A DNA stretch of 64,000 bases. Origin: Oscillospiraceae bacterium (lineage in GTDB: Bacteria; Bacillota; Clostridia; Oscillospirales; Oscillospiraceae). The translations under genes and the position numbers were made by a program. The stretch lies in contig SVLK01000006.1 in the NCBI GenBank assembly GCA_015067975.1, forward strand, positions 20,485 through 84,484, read 5' to 3'. Below, one piece after another: positions 35,092-43,992 of the stretch; position 1 is the stretch's first letter, and every line of letters starts with the position of its first letter. The notes beneath the pieces were generated by a model, which was not told the origin of the DNA, searched no databases, and saw only the letters and a program-made list of their open reading frames with translations.

Positions 35092-35120
35092 TTGACAATC
35101 CACGGATTATGCGATAATAA
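35092..35120 (+). promoter_or_regulatory. Promoter of the AraC-family regulator
   Basis: TTGACA (35092-35097), 17-base spacer, TAATAA (35115-35120), about 70 bases before the ATG. Confidence 0.7.
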
Positions 35121-35190
35121 ATTGATAATTCAGTGTATAAACGAATAGTTAAGAACGCAATATTGTTTTTCGGGTGAGGAGGGATGAACG

Positions 35191-36114
35191 ATGAGTGCTG
35201 ATTCCGGACTTTCTGTATTGTGGATCTCAAGAGTGTTCCACCGAGAAGGCATGTATAATTTGCGGCATCGACACAGTTATTTCCATTTTAACTGCGATTT
35301 GAAAAAAGCAGATGGTGCTGATTCGAAGATTTCCTGTGTTGCAAAACCTCTTTTTTGTGCGGCCCCCGAGACTATGCATGGCGGGATTATCCTACCCCCG
35401 CAAGGGCAAAGTATCAATGTGATGTTCTTTGTTTCCAATAAAACTCTCTATAAAATGATAGAGAATTTCCCCTTTGAACTGGTGGATAAAGAGCGAGCCC
35501 ATGCCGACATGCTGGAGGACATTATGGCATTGTGCCGATCACAGCAGGCAGATGCCGAGTTGATCAACGCTTCGTTCAACCACTATATTCGTCTTGTGAT
35601 GCACGAAAACAGGGAACTGCTGGATGTGCGAAAGAGCGTCTCGATCCCTGAACAGTGCATGGCTTATATTGATAAGCACTACCGTGAGCCGCTGACACTG
35701 GAGGATGTGGCAAATCATGTGGGAAAGAGCAGGAACTATACATCCACATTGTTCAACGAGGCGATGGGCATGAATATGATGGAGTACTTGAATTCTGTAC
35801 GTATGAAGCATGCCTGCACCTTGATGGCTTACAGCGATTTGTCTATTGAAGATATTGCAAGCGAGTGCGGTTTTTCCAATGCTAAATATTTCGGAAAAGT
35901 ATTCAAGAGTGTGGTGGGCATATCTCCCGCCAGATACAGAACCAGCCATGTGGTAAAAGACTGTCGCTTTGATGGCGACGAAGAGATTATGAAAAAGCCG
36001 TATCTTCCATCGGAAACGGCATTTACCTATGTGGTAAATGCGCAAAAGATGATTGAATGGAAGTCCCCTTACGAATATATTTTGCAGAAACCGGAACCGG
36101 AGAGCTGGATGTAA
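35191..36114 (+). CDS. AraC-family transcriptional regulator
   Basis: 307 residues. The N-terminal half carries a cupin-like sensor region (HRHSYFHFN). The AraC double HTH lies at about residues 155-255: LTLEDVANHVGKSRNYTSTL, then LSIEDIASECGFSNAKYFGK and VVGISPARYR. A roughly 50-residue tail follows. The ATG at 35191 follows GAGGAGGG. It lies directly upstream of the CoA-pathway cluster and is the likely regulator of the two downstream units, whose upstream regions share a two-block element. Confidence 0.9.
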   Translation: MSADSGLSVLWISRVFHREGMYNLRHRHSYFHFNCDLKKADGADSKISCVAKPLFCAAPETMHGGIILPPQGQSINVMFFVSNKTLYKMIENFPFELVDKERAHADMLEDIMALCRSQQADAELINASFNHYIRLVMHENRELLDVRKSVSIPEQCMAYIDKHYREPLTLEDVANHVGKSRNYTSTLFNEAMGMNMMEYLNSVRMKHACTLMAYSDLSIEDIASECGFSNAKYFGKVFKSVVGISPARYRTSHVVKDCRFDGDEEIMKKPYLPSETAFTYVVNAQKMIEWKSPYEYILQKPEPESWM

Positions 36115-36160
36115 AATCTGGCGACATAAATTAGCGAACATCTACAAAAGAAATGGCCGT

Positions 36161-36236
36161 TTTTGGTCGAAAAGCACAGAGGGGAAAAATATTACGATAT
36201 TTAACGCTTTCGTATACTGTAAAAGGTGTGTATTGT
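36161..36236 (+). promoter_or_regulatory. Shared regulatory element, copy A (upstream of HCDH)
   Basis: TTGGTCGAA (36163 on), then AAATATTACGAT (36187-36198), then GTGTATTGT (36228-36236). The same three blocks in the same order recur at 37346-37421. A TATACT box (36213-36218) may be the -10. It is probably a binding region for the adjacent AraC-type protein. Confidence 0.6.
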
Positions 36237-36237
36237 G

Positions 36238-36269
36238 ATTGCAGGGGCAGCTTTGAGCGCCTCTGCAAT
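36238..36269 (+). terminator. Leader hairpin before HCDH
   Basis: An 11-bp stem with one G-T pair (ATTGCAGGGGC 36238-36248 with GCCTCTGCAAT 36259-36269) followed by TTCTTTC, then the ribosome site. It is a possible attenuator and is absent at copy B. Confidence 0.4.
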
Positions 36270-36293
36270 TTCTTTCAAAAGGAGAACTTGAAG

Positions 36294-37148
36294 ATGAAAA
36301 TCAATCAGGTGTGTGTGGTTGGCTGCGGCCGTATGGGCCAACAGATCGCTATGGATGCGGCAATCCACGGCTACACCGTTACAATGCATGACAGCTTTGA
36401 AAAAGCCCGTGAGGGAATGAAGGCGTGGGCTGAAGAATATCTGGCCGGTCGCGTCAGCAAGGGCCGCCTGACGGCCGAGCAGGCAGCGCAGGTGAAAAAA
36501 CGCCTGCTGGTTTGCGATTCGCTGAAAGCTGCCGCCTGCGAGGCAGATCTGGTGATCGAAGCCATCATTGAGGTGGAGAGCGCCAAGGCGGATCTGTTCC
36601 GCCAGCTGTCTGATATCGTCCGCGAAGATACCATTCTGGCAACCAACTCCAGCTTTATGGTTTCTTCCCAGTTTGCCTGCTGCGTGAAAAATCCCGCTCG
36701 CCTGGCAAATGCCCACTACTTCAACCCTGCACTGGTGATGAAGTTGGTAGAGGTTGTGAAAGGTGATCATACCTCCATGGAGACGGCAGATGCGTTGATG
36801 GAGTTCTGCCGTAGCTGCGGCAAGACGCCGGTGCTGCTGAAACGGGAAGTGGACGGTTTTGTAGTGGATCGCATTCTCAGCTCCATCATGGATGCAGCTT
36901 TTTACCTGGTGGAGAACGACTACTGCACCTTCGAAGACATTGACATTGCCTGCGAAAATGGCTTGAGTCACAAGATGGGCCCGTTTAAAACGTTGGACCT
37001 GACAGGTGTGGATCTGGCTTATACCATCCGGGAGGAGCATTTGCAAAAGACCGGCGAAAAGATGCGCGGTTACGATGTGCTGAAAAAACTGACGGATGAG
37101 GGACGTTACGGCACTAAGACAGGTAAAGGTTTTTATGATTACGAATGA
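36294..37148 (+). CDS. 3-hydroxyacyl-CoA dehydrogenase
   Basis: 284 residues. It oxidises (S)-3-hydroxyacyl-CoA to 3-ketoacyl-CoA with NAD+. Rossmann motif VVGCGRMG (G10-x-G12-x-x-G15), catalytic His141 in AHYFNPALVMKLVE, ATNSS upstream of it, and the C-terminal domain ending RYGTKTGKGFYDYE. Start ATG after AAAGGAG. It is a monocistronic unit with its own terminator, yet shares its upstream element with the transporter operon, so it is probably the same regulon. It is the first of three HCDH-fold proteins here. Confidence 0.93.
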   Translation: MKINQVCVVGCGRMGQQIAMDAAIHGYTVTMHDSFEKAREGMKAWAEEYLAGRVSKGRLTAEQAAQVKKRLLVCDSLKAAACEADLVIEAIIEVESAKADLFRQLSDIVREDTILATNSSFMVSSQFACCVKNPARLANAHYFNPALVMKLVEVVKGDHTSMETADALMEFCRSCGKTPVLLKREVDGFVVDRILSSIMDAAFYLVENDYCTFEDIDIACENGLSHKMGPFKTLDLTGVDLAYTIREEHLQKTGEKMRGYDVLKKLTDEGRYGTKTGKGFYDYE

Positions 37149-37150
37149 GG

Positions 37151-37188
37151 AAAAGAGCGCCGCTCCGTAGAGAGTGGCGCTCTTTTTG
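37151..37188 (+). terminator. Terminator of the HCDH gene
   Basis: Stem AAAAGAGCGCC with GGCGCTCTTTT, extended by an inner GCTC/GAGT, followed by Ts. Confidence 0.85.
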
Positions 37189-37345
37189 CGCGCCAATTAT
37201 GAGAAAAGTTTATTGAGGTGAAAAACCACTTTTATTCCGATGTGGTTACAAACAGGCGAGAAATGGGTATTTTCTGGAATTATTGGGCAGGACAGGAAAG
37301 AAGATGGGTGGTTTTTGTGAAAAACGACGGAAAAAAACTCGGTTT

Positions 37346-37421
37346 TTTTGACGAAGAGAATATCGGTGCAAAATATTACGATTTTAGCACTCTATGCGGC
37401 AACGCACTTATCGTGTATTGT
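37346..37421 (+). promoter_or_regulatory. Shared regulatory element, copy B (upstream of the transporter operon)
   Basis: TTGACGAA (37348 on), AAATATTACGAT (37371-37382), GTGTATTGT (37413-37421). The spacing between the last two blocks is 42 bases, versus 41 in copy A. The 37189-37599 gap otherwise holds a long leader of about 175 bases with no convincing gene. Confidence 0.6.
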
Positions 37422-37599
37422 ATTATTACAAAATGCAGCATGGGTGTCTTTCTGCCTTTTCGCTCCGCTTTCTCTCTTTGGGGCCTGACGAGGTCACAGA
37501 GTAAATGGAAGGGTGGAAGATACCCGGCTGCGGATTGTAAATCGTTTCGACTGAACCGGTCGGTCGGAACAAAGAAAAAATAAAAACGGAGGAATAAAC

Positions 37600-38898
37600 A
37601 TGAAGAAAATCATTGCTCTGCTGCTGGCCCTGATGATGATCGCTGGCTTGGTTGCTTGCGGCGCCAAGGACGACGACAAGGGCGGCGATGACGCAACCGT
37701 TAAGGTCGGCGCTCTGTATCCTTTCTCTGGCGGTAGTGCTGCTGCTGGTCCTGAGGCTAAGTTCCTGATCGACATGGTTGTCAAGAAGGTCAACGAAGAG
37801 GGCGGTCTGGATGGTCTGAACGGCGCCAAGATCGAAGTCATCTACGGTGATACTCAGGCTGACGGTCAGGTTGCTCTGACTGAGTTCGAGCGCCTGGTCA
37901 ACGTGGAAGGCGTTACCTCTCTGCTGGGCGGCTACAACACCGCTGTGGCCAACACCCTTTCTCAGTATGTTATCGCTGCTCAGGTCCCCATGCTGATGAC
38001 CTCTGCCGCTGGTAACGACGCTTTCTCTGTGGACAACCGTTATGTGTACCACGCCAACTCCTGCTCCGCTAACGACCTGCCTACTTCCAAGAAGATCACT
38101 GAGTACCAGAACAAGCTGTGCGGCAATCCCCGTACTTCTCTGGTTATCTATGACTCCGCCGACTACGGCGCACAGGTGTGGCAGGATAAGCAGACTGTTG
38201 CCGCTGAGACCGGCAATACCGTTATTGGTATTCCCGTTGTTGCCGGCGCTGCCGACTACTCCGCTGAGATCGCCAAGATCAAGGAATATGAAGGCGTTGC
38301 TGCTTACAGTGAACCCACTCTGATCATGGACGACGCTATCCGCATGATGAAGCAGATGTATGACAAGGGCGTTGCTATGCCCGTGTTTGCTGCCGGCGGC
38401 GGCTATCTGCAGGGCGACTTCATCCAGCAGTGCGGCAAGGCTGCTGAGTATGTGTTCTCTACTGCTTGGTTCTTCGATGACATGAAGTACGCTGCTTACG
38501 ATGTTGAGTGGGCCTGCGAAGTCAGCGATGCTTTCGCCGCTGAGTTCGGCTATCCCTTCAACGAGAACGCTTCCTGCGTGTGGACCGGTATCTGGTCCCT
38601 GATCGATGCTCTGGAGCGCACCACTGCTGACGAGCCCGAGGCTATCGTTACTGCTCTGGAAGCCACCGACATCAAGGGCGAGCATCCCGCTCTGCTGTTC
38701 ACTCTGGCTGACCACGTCAAGTATGAGGACGGCCTGATTGAGGGTACCGATGTTGTTGTTTACAACCAGAACCGTTATGACAACTCCGTGGCTTGGGGCT
38801 GCATCATGGACGGCGCATGGCGCGTTGTGTGGCCTGAGAACTATGTCAATCCTGACTATCCTCTGCCCTGGCCCATCCCCGCAGTTGCTGATCGCTAA
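37600..38898 (+). CDS. ABC transporter substrate-binding lipoprotein, branched-chain-amino-acid (HAAT) type
   Basis: 432 residues, periplasmic-binding-protein type 1 fold (Peripla_BP_6). The lipoprotein signal MKKIIALLLA ends in lipobox LVAC with Cys20. The pattern VKVGALYPFSGGSAAAG, then LLGGYNTAVAN and PMLMTSAAGN, is typical of LivK-like proteins. This class binds branched amino acids but also amides, urea, aromatic acids and short carboxylates. Clustered with CoA-transferases and thiolases, a carboxylic acid is more likely than Leu/Ile/Val. Codon use is strongly C/T-ending, suggesting high expression. A hairpin without T-run follows. Confidence 0.9.
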   Translation: MKKIIALLLALMMIAGLVACGAKDDDKGGDDATVKVGALYPFSGGSAAAGPEAKFLIDMVVKKVNEEGGLDGLNGAKIEVIYGDTQADGQVALTEFERLVNVEGVTSLLGGYNTAVANTLSQYVIAAQVPMLMTSAAGNDAFSVDNRYVYHANSCSANDLPTSKKITEYQNKLCGNPRTSLVIYDSADYGAQVWQDKQTVAAETGNTVIGIPVVAGAADYSAEIAKIKEYEGVAAYSEPTLIMDDAIRMMKQMYDKGVAMPVFAAGGGYLQGDFIQQCGKAAEYVFSTAWFFDDMKYAAYDVEWACEVSDAFAAEFGYPFNENASCVWTGIWSLIDALERTTADEPEAIVTALEATDIKGEHPALLFTLADHVKYEDGLIEGTDVVVYNQNRYDNSVAWGCIMDGAWRVVWPENYVNPDYPLPWPIPAVADR

Positions 38899-38951
38899 AC
38901 CATTACATTTTTAACAGTTAAGTAATTTGCCTGAATACGGCATCTTAATTG

Positions 38952-38981
38952 GTGGCGGGATGTCTTCGGGCATCCCGCCAC
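38952..38981 (+). terminator. Intercistronic hairpin after the binding-protein gene
   Basis: An 11-bp perfect stem (GTGGCGGGATG 38952-38962 with its complement 38971-38981), loop TCTTCGGG, only three Ts after. It is a partial terminator or stabiliser. Confidence 0.6.
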
Positions 38982-39003
38982 TTTGAGAGAGGAAAGGTAT
39001 CTT

Positions 39004-40188
39004 ATGGATGAAAAAAGATTGTTGGAAGGTGTCCGCGTAGTGGATTTTTCCACCTATATTGCGGCTCCTTTGTGTGGCGCGCTGCTGGCAGATCTGGGCG
39101 CGGAAGTAATTAAGGTGGAATCTCCTTCCGGTGATGCTTGCAGATGGTTCAATCATCCGGAAAGAAGAGGAAACGTGCGCTTTGATTCCTGCAATACGGG
39201 AAAGAAAAGCGTGTGCATCAATCTGCAGACCGCTGAAGGAGTAGCAGCACTGAAAAAACTGGCCGCATCCGCTGATGTGTTTTTGACCAATACGCGTATG
39301 AAAAGTCTGGCTAAGCGCGGATTGGACCATGAGAGTCTGTGCAAAGAGAATCCCCGTTTGATTTATGCGTGGATCTCCGGCTACGGAGAAAAAGGTCCGG
39401 ATGCAAATCTCCCGGCGTACGACTCTTCTGCCTATTGGGCCAAGTCCGGCCTGCTGATTGATACCATGACTTATACGGAAACATCCTATCCGACGTTCAA
39501 TCCCATAGCCGGTGGCGACCGGGTAACAGCGTTGGGTATGTTCAGTTTGATCATGGCGGCATTGCTGCGCAGAGAGCAGACCGGTAAAGGCGACTATGTG
39601 ACGACATCTCTGTTCCATATGGGCCTGTTCCAGAATGCGCTGGACATTGTAAGCCAGCAGTATGGCTTCCCCTTCCCCTTCCCCAGAGGAGAGGCAAGCC
39701 CTGAATGTTCTGCATTCAAGTGCGCAGATGGCCGATGGATTCTCATTGCCATCATGGACTATCCCAGACAGGGGCGGGCACTTTGGAATGCGTTTGACAA
39801 CGATGAGATGTTTGATAAACCTGAGTACGTTTTTCCTGACGGCTGGAATTCTCACCGTCCGGAAATTACAAAGATTATAGACTCCATTATGATCAAGAGA
39901 ACTTCTGCGGAGTGGATCGCAGAATTTGCTAAGAGAGATATCGCCTGCTGCATTTTGGAGGATGCAAAGAGTGTCCAGAGCAGTGAGCAGGCATGGGCTA
40001 ACGATTACTTTGAAAAGTATACTGCTGAGACCGGCAAGGAGTACATCATCCCCCGTTCCATTATTAATATGCAGTCTCAGCCGCTTCCTTATATTCACGA
40101 CGTTCCCTTCGAAATTGGAGAGAACACTACGGAGATCCTGTCTGCGCTGGGATTCAGCCCTGAAGAAATTGAGAGGGCAAGCAAATGA
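39004..40188 (+). CDS. Family III (CaiB/BaiF) CoA-transferase 1
   Basis: 394 residues. This family moves CoA between carboxylic acids through an aspartyl-CoA thioester. Family pattern: VRVVDFSTYIAAPLCG, LGAEVIKVESPSGD, and the catalytic Asp region PAYDSSAYWAKSG. Start ATG after AGAGAGG; a few upstream codons in frame are rejected because they cover the ribosome site. The stop overlaps the next gene (ATGA). It probably activates the imported acid. It is more divergent from typical members than copy 2 at 46369. Confidence 0.88.
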   Translation: MDEKRLLEGVRVVDFSTYIAAPLCGALLADLGAEVIKVESPSGDACRWFNHPERRGNVRFDSCNTGKKSVCINLQTAEGVAALKKLAASADVFLTNTRMKSLAKRGLDHESLCKENPRLIYAWISGYGEKGPDANLPAYDSSAYWAKSGLLIDTMTYTETSYPTFNPIAGGDRVTALGMFSLIMAALLRREQTGKGDYVTTSLFHMGLFQNALDIVSQQYGFPFPFPRGEASPECSAFKCADGRWILIAIMDYPRQGRALWNAFDNDEMFDKPEYVFPDGWNSHRPEITKIIDSIMIKRTSAEWIAEFAKRDIACCILEDAKSVQSSEQAWANDYFEKYTAETGKEYIIPRSIINMQSQPLPYIHDVPFEIGENTTEILSALGFSPEEIERASK

Positions 40189-40571
40189 TTACAGGAATTG
40201 CGCATATTGGGATCTGCGTAAACCATATCGAAGCTGCCGTTCGGTATTTTGAAGAAAATTTTGATGCGACAGTGCAAAACAGGGTTGAATATCCCGAAAT
40301 GGGACAGATTTCAACGTATTTGACATTGAAGGACGGCCAGTGTCTGGAAGTGATGTCTCCTATGGGAGATACTGGCGTTGTTGCAGAGTTCCTTGCCAAA
40401 AAGGGTGAGGGATTTCACCACTTGTCGCTGAAAAGCGATACGTGGGAAAGCACCATTGCAGAATATGAAGAAAAGGGATACCGCATTGTCAGTAAGGGAG
40501 ATGGGTATGCATTCCTTCATCCCAAGTCTGCTATGGGGATTCTGTATGAAATTTGTCGCGAAGAAAAATAA
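40185..40571 (+). CDS. VOC-family protein, methylmalonyl-CoA epimerase-like
   Basis: 128 residues, two beta-alpha-beta-beta-beta modules. IAHIGICV (His7), CLEVMSP (Glu55), GEGFHHLSL (His79 region) and HPKSAMGILYEICRE (Glu122) match the metal-ligand pattern and the HPK...G-L-E tail of methylmalonyl-CoA epimerases. Those epimerise the alpha carbon of a 2-methyl acyl-CoA. No mutase is in the window, so here it may act on another 2-substituted acyl-CoA of the cluster. It is translationally coupled to the CoA-transferase before it. Confidence 0.8.
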   Translation: MITGIAHIGICVNHIEAAVRYFEENFDATVQNRVEYPEMGQISTYLTLKDGQCLEVMSPMGDTGVVAEFLAKKGEGFHHLSLKSDTWESTIAEYEEKGYRIVSKGDGYAFLHPKSAMGILYEICREEK

Positions 40572-40591
40572 AAACAGGAGGTAAGTAACTT

Positions 40592-41470
40592 ATGAACAGC
40601 TTGATCCAGCTGTTGATAGACGGTACGCTCACCGGCGGTGTTTACGCCTGTGTTGCCATCGGTCTGTCGCTTTCCTTCGGCATTATGAGAATTTTTAACT
40701 GGGCCCAGGGTGATACCTACATGATGGCCATGTTTATTCTCTATGTGCTGATCGGAAAAACCAGCATGCATCCCTACCTGGCTATTGCCATTATGGTTCC
40801 GCTGATGTTCCTGTATGGCTCTGCTTTGCAGAAATATGTGCTGAACCCGCTGGTCATGCGCACCAAGGAACGCGAGTCTTTGGACGTAATGCTGACCACA
40901 GCCGGTGTTTCTTACGTCATTTACAACTTGGCAGTGTTTATTTTCAGTTCCAATGCCAAGTCTGTGGACACCCCCATCAGCGGTAAGATGTTCAATTTTG
41001 GTAGCATTTCCATTTCGCAGGGCAAGGTATTTGCCTTCATTTCCATTTTGCTGGTGACGATTGGCTTGGAAATGCTGCTGCGCAAGACGGAAATCGGCCG
41101 TGCTTTGCGTGCCACCTCTCAGGATAAAGAAACGGCGCAGCTGATGGGCATGAACAACGTGAAGTTGTACAACCTGGCTAACGGTTTGAACCATGCCTGT
41201 ATCGGCTTGGCCGCCTGCGTGATGATTCCTATGTACACCGTTTCTCCCGCCTCCGGCCAGACCTTCGGCTTCAAGAGCCTGATCGTCGTGGTGCTGGGCG
41301 GTAAGGGCTCTGTGCCCGGCGCTCTGCTGGGCGGCATCATTCTGGGCCTTGTTGAGGTGCTGGGTGCTTATTACTTCAATAACGTCATTGCCCAGATGAT
41401 GATTTTTGGCCTGTTCGCCTTGATTTTGTTCCTGAAACCCAATGGTCTGCTGTCGAAGGAGAAATCATGA
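40592..41470 (+). CDS. Branched-chain-type ABC transporter permease, LivH type
   Basis: 292 residues with about eight hydrophobic segments. The LivH pattern GTLTGGVYACVAIGLSLSFG, MRIFNWAQGD, ATSQDKETAQLMGMN (EAA-like loop) and the end LFLKPNGLLS are visible. Start ATG after AGGAGGTAAG, the strongest ribosome site in the operon. It pairs with the LivM-type gene overlapping its stop. Confidence 0.92.
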   Translation: MNSLIQLLIDGTLTGGVYACVAIGLSLSFGIMRIFNWAQGDTYMMAMFILYVLIGKTSMHPYLAIAIMVPLMFLYGSALQKYVLNPLVMRTKERESLDVMLTTAGVSYVIYNLAVFIFSSNAKSVDTPISGKMFNFGSISISQGKVFAFISILLVTIGLEMLLRKTEIGRALRATSQDKETAQLMGMNNVKLYNLANGLNHACIGLAACVMIPMYTVSPASGQTFGFKSLIVVVLGGKGSVPGALLGGIILGLVEVLGAYYFNNVIAQMMIFGLFALILFLKPNGLLSKEKS

Positions 41471-42489
41471 TGAAGAGAGAAATGAAGTTTAATAAGGGAA
41501 TGATTGTTCCCGCGCTTTTGCTGCTTGTAGCAATTGTATTTCCCCAGGTGGTGACGCAGAAGTACATTCTGCAGGTGGGCACCACCATGCTGTTCTTCGC
41601 TTGCTTTGCCAGTGCGTGGAACATCATTGGCGGCTATGCCGGCCAGTTTGCTTTGGGTAACGGCCTGTACCTCGGTGTGGGCGCTTATGCTGCCGGTATT
41701 TGCTATGTAGGCGGCTTCTGCTCTCCCTGGATCGGTATGCTGATCGGCATGGTGGCATCTGCGCTGCTGTCGGCTGTGATCTCCCGTCCCTGCTTCCGTC
41801 TGTCCGGTACTTACTTCTCCTTGTCCACGGTGGCATTCCTTTATATCGGCCTGTATACCGTGTCTTCCATCCAGTATGTGGGTGACTTCAAGCTGGGTGC
41901 GACCATGGGTCTGCTGCTGCCTTACAGTGGCCGTTGGCAGGATATGCAGTTTAGTAAGCCGATGTGGTTTTATGTGGTGCTGGCCTGTCTGGTAGTGATC
42001 CTGATTGTTTCTGCGTGGGTTAAGAATCACAGAATGGGCTATTACCTGATGGCTATCGGTTCCGATCAGGACGCTTCTGCTACCACAGGCATTAACGTGG
42101 TCATGTACAAGACCTATGCGCAGATGATCAGCGCCGCGCTGATGGCAATGGCCGGTTCTCTGTACGGTTTCTATCTGCTGACTGTTATGCCTACGAAGGT
42201 GCTCAGCTATACGCTGTCTCTGGAGATCATGATGTACTGCGTCATCGGCGGTAAGGGCACACTGTGGGGCCCCGTGATGGGCGCTATGACCATGGGCTTT
42301 ATCAGTGAATTCATGCGTACCCGTATGGGCGCCAGCGCTGCGTCTCTGGGTACCGTGTTCTACGGCCTGGCTCTGATCCTGGTGGTGCGTTTTGCCCCCG
42401 GCGGTATCTATGGTCTGGTCAAGATGTTGGCTGACAAGATCGGCGATAAGCTGAAGAAAAGCAAAACTAAGGTTGAAGAGGAGGCATAA
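41467..42489 (+). CDS. Branched-chain-type ABC transporter permease, LivM type
   Basis: 340 residues with about nine hydrophobic segments. LivM markers: GGYAGQFALGNGLYLGVGAY, RLSGTYFSLSTVAF, AIGSDQDASATTGINV, GGKGTLWGPVMGA. The start overlaps the livH-type stop by four bases. It forms the heteromeric channel of the importer. Confidence 0.92.
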   Translation: MMKREMKFNKGMIVPALLLLVAIVFPQVVTQKYILQVGTTMLFFACFASAWNIIGGYAGQFALGNGLYLGVGAYAAGICYVGGFCSPWIGMLIGMVASALLSAVISRPCFRLSGTYFSLSTVAFLYIGLYTVSSIQYVGDFKLGATMGLLLPYSGRWQDMQFSKPMWFYVVLACLVVILIVSAWVKNHRMGYYLMAIGSDQDASATTGINVVMYKTYAQMISAALMAMAGSLYGFYLLTVMPTKVLSYTLSLEIMMYCVIGGKGTLWGPVMGAMTMGFISEFMRTRMGASAASLGTVFYGLALILVVRFAPGGIYGLVKMLADKIGDKLKKSKTKVEEEA

Positions 42490-42491
42490 AA

Positions 42492-43232
42492 ATGGAAAAC
42501 GAGAAGAATGTTATCCTCAAAATTGAAAATCTGACCAAGAAGTTCGGCGGCCTTGTGGCTGTGAACGAGGTCAATATTCACCTGAACGAAGGCGAGATTC
42601 TGGGTGTCATCGGTGCTAACGGTGCCGGTAAGACTACCGTGTTCAACATGGTGTCCGGTTCTTTCCATCCTACCTCCGGTAAGATCATCTTCAACGGCAA
42701 AGAGATCCAGAACATGCAGGCCCACGAGATCTGCAAGCAGGGTATCGGCCGTACCTATCAGGTGGTGAAGCCTTTCGGTGCCCTGACGCTGCGTGAGAAC
42801 GTGATGGTAGGCGCTATGATGCGTCACCCCAACGTGAAGGAAGCCGGTGAGATCGCCGACAAGATCATCGAGCTGTTGGGCATCAGCCATCTGGCCGATG
42901 TCAGCGGCAGGTCTCTGACGCTGGTGCAGATGAAGCGCATGGAGATTGCCCGCGCACTGGCTACCGAGCCCAAGGTGCTGCTGCTGGATGAGGTGATGGC
43001 AGGATTGAATCCGTCGGAGAGAACGGAGATTATCGAGAGTATCCGTACTGTTAGTAAGACCGGCGTTTCCATCATTATCATTGAGCACGTGATCAAGGTC
43101 ATCATGGCCCTGACGGACCGTGTGTACTGCATGAACCAGGGCAAGCTGATTTCCGAGGGTACGCCTCAGGAAGTTATGGCTGACCCGAAGGTCATTGAAT
43201 CCTATCTGGGGGTGAACAAGTATGCTACTTAA
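42492..43232 (+). CDS. Branched-chain-type ABC transporter ATPase, LivG type
   Basis: 246 residues. Walker A GANGAGKTT, Q-loop region RTYQVVKPFG, Walker B VLLLDEVMAGLNPSE, H-loop IIEHVIKVI. The signature reads SLTLVQMKRMEIA instead of the usual LSGGQ-type motif, so the ABC signature serine-glycine pair is not obvious. The partner LivF-type subunit keeps a canonical signature, so one of the two composite ATP sites may be degenerate. The stop overlaps the next start by 11 bases. Confidence 0.9.
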   Translation: MENEKNVILKIENLTKKFGGLVAVNEVNIHLNEGEILGVIGANGAGKTTVFNMVSGSFHPTSGKIIFNGKEIQNMQAHEICKQGIGRTYQVVKPFGALTLRENVMVGAMMRHPNVKEAGEIADKIIELLGISHLADVSGRSLTLVQMKRMEIARALATEPKVLLLDEVMAGLNPSERTEIIESIRTVSKTGVSIIIIEHVIKVIMALTDRVYCMNQGKLISEGTPQEVMADPKVIESYLGVNKYAT

Positions 43233-43929
43233 GGTTGATAATATTGTTGTATCCTACGGCGAATTCCAGGCACTGCATGGCATTTCTCTGGAGGTCGAGG
43301 AGGGAACGATTACCGCTTTGTTGGGTTCCAATGGTGCTGGTAAGACCACGACCATTAAGACCATCTCCGGTCAGCTGATCCCCAAGAGCGGCACGCTGCA
43401 TTTCAACGGTGAGGATATCACACATATGCCCATCCATGAGCGTGTGGGTAAGGGAATCGTCCAGGTACCGGAAGGCCGTAAGCTGTTCCCCTACATGAGC
43501 GTGGAGGAGAACCTGCTGGCCGGCTCCTATCTGCCCGGTGCCCGTAAGCTGCGTGCTCAGAACCTGGAGCGCTGCTATGAGATCCTGCCCAAGCTGAAGG
43601 AACGCCGCAAGCAGTTGGCCGGTTCCCTGTCCGGCGGTGAGCAGCAGATGTGTGCCATCGCCCGCGGCATTATGGCTACGCCCAAGCTGCTGGTTATGGA
43701 TGAACCTTCTCTGGGTCTGGCTCCCATCATCGTGGAGAATATCTTTGACACCATCAATAAGCTGAAGAGCGAAGGTATGACCATTTTGCTGGTGGAGCAG
43801 AACGTGGCATCTTCTTTGACTATTGCCGACAGAGCATATGTCATTGAAACTGGCGAAAACGTCATGAACGGTACTGGTGCAGAGCTGAAGAGCAACGAAG
43901 ATCTGCAGAAGGCCTATCTGGGTATCTAA
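43222..43929 (+). CDS. Branched-chain-type ABC transporter ATPase, LivF type
   Basis: 235 residues. Walker A GSNGAGKTT, the Q-loop region VQVPEGRKLFPYMSV typical of LivF, signature LSGGEQQMCAIA, Walker B LLVMDEPSLGLAP, H-loop LVEQNV. It completes the five-component importer (binding protein, two permeases, two ATPases). The catabolic genes follow after 63 bases with no terminator. Confidence 0.94.
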   Translation: MLLKVDNIVVSYGEFQALHGISLEVEEGTITALLGSNGAGKTTTIKTISGQLIPKSGTLHFNGEDITHMPIHERVGKGIVQVPEGRKLFPYMSVEENLLAGSYLPGARKLRAQNLERCYEILPKLKERRKQLAGSLSGGEQQMCAIARGIMATPKLLVMDEPSLGLAPIIVENIFDTINKLKSEGMTILLVEQNVASSLTIADRAYVIETGENVMNGTGAELKSNEDLQKAYLGI

Positions 43930-43992
43930 AAATAAAGTGAAGAATTATGGCGACACATTGCTGCCGGCCATCAATCAAAGGAGCAGCGAACT

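Noticed and set aside
37218..37583. 121-codon frame between the HCDH terminator and the binding-protein gene
   Set aside because: It runs through the shared regulatory element, has no domain and unusual composition, and starts with a weak site. The region is better explained as promoter and leader.
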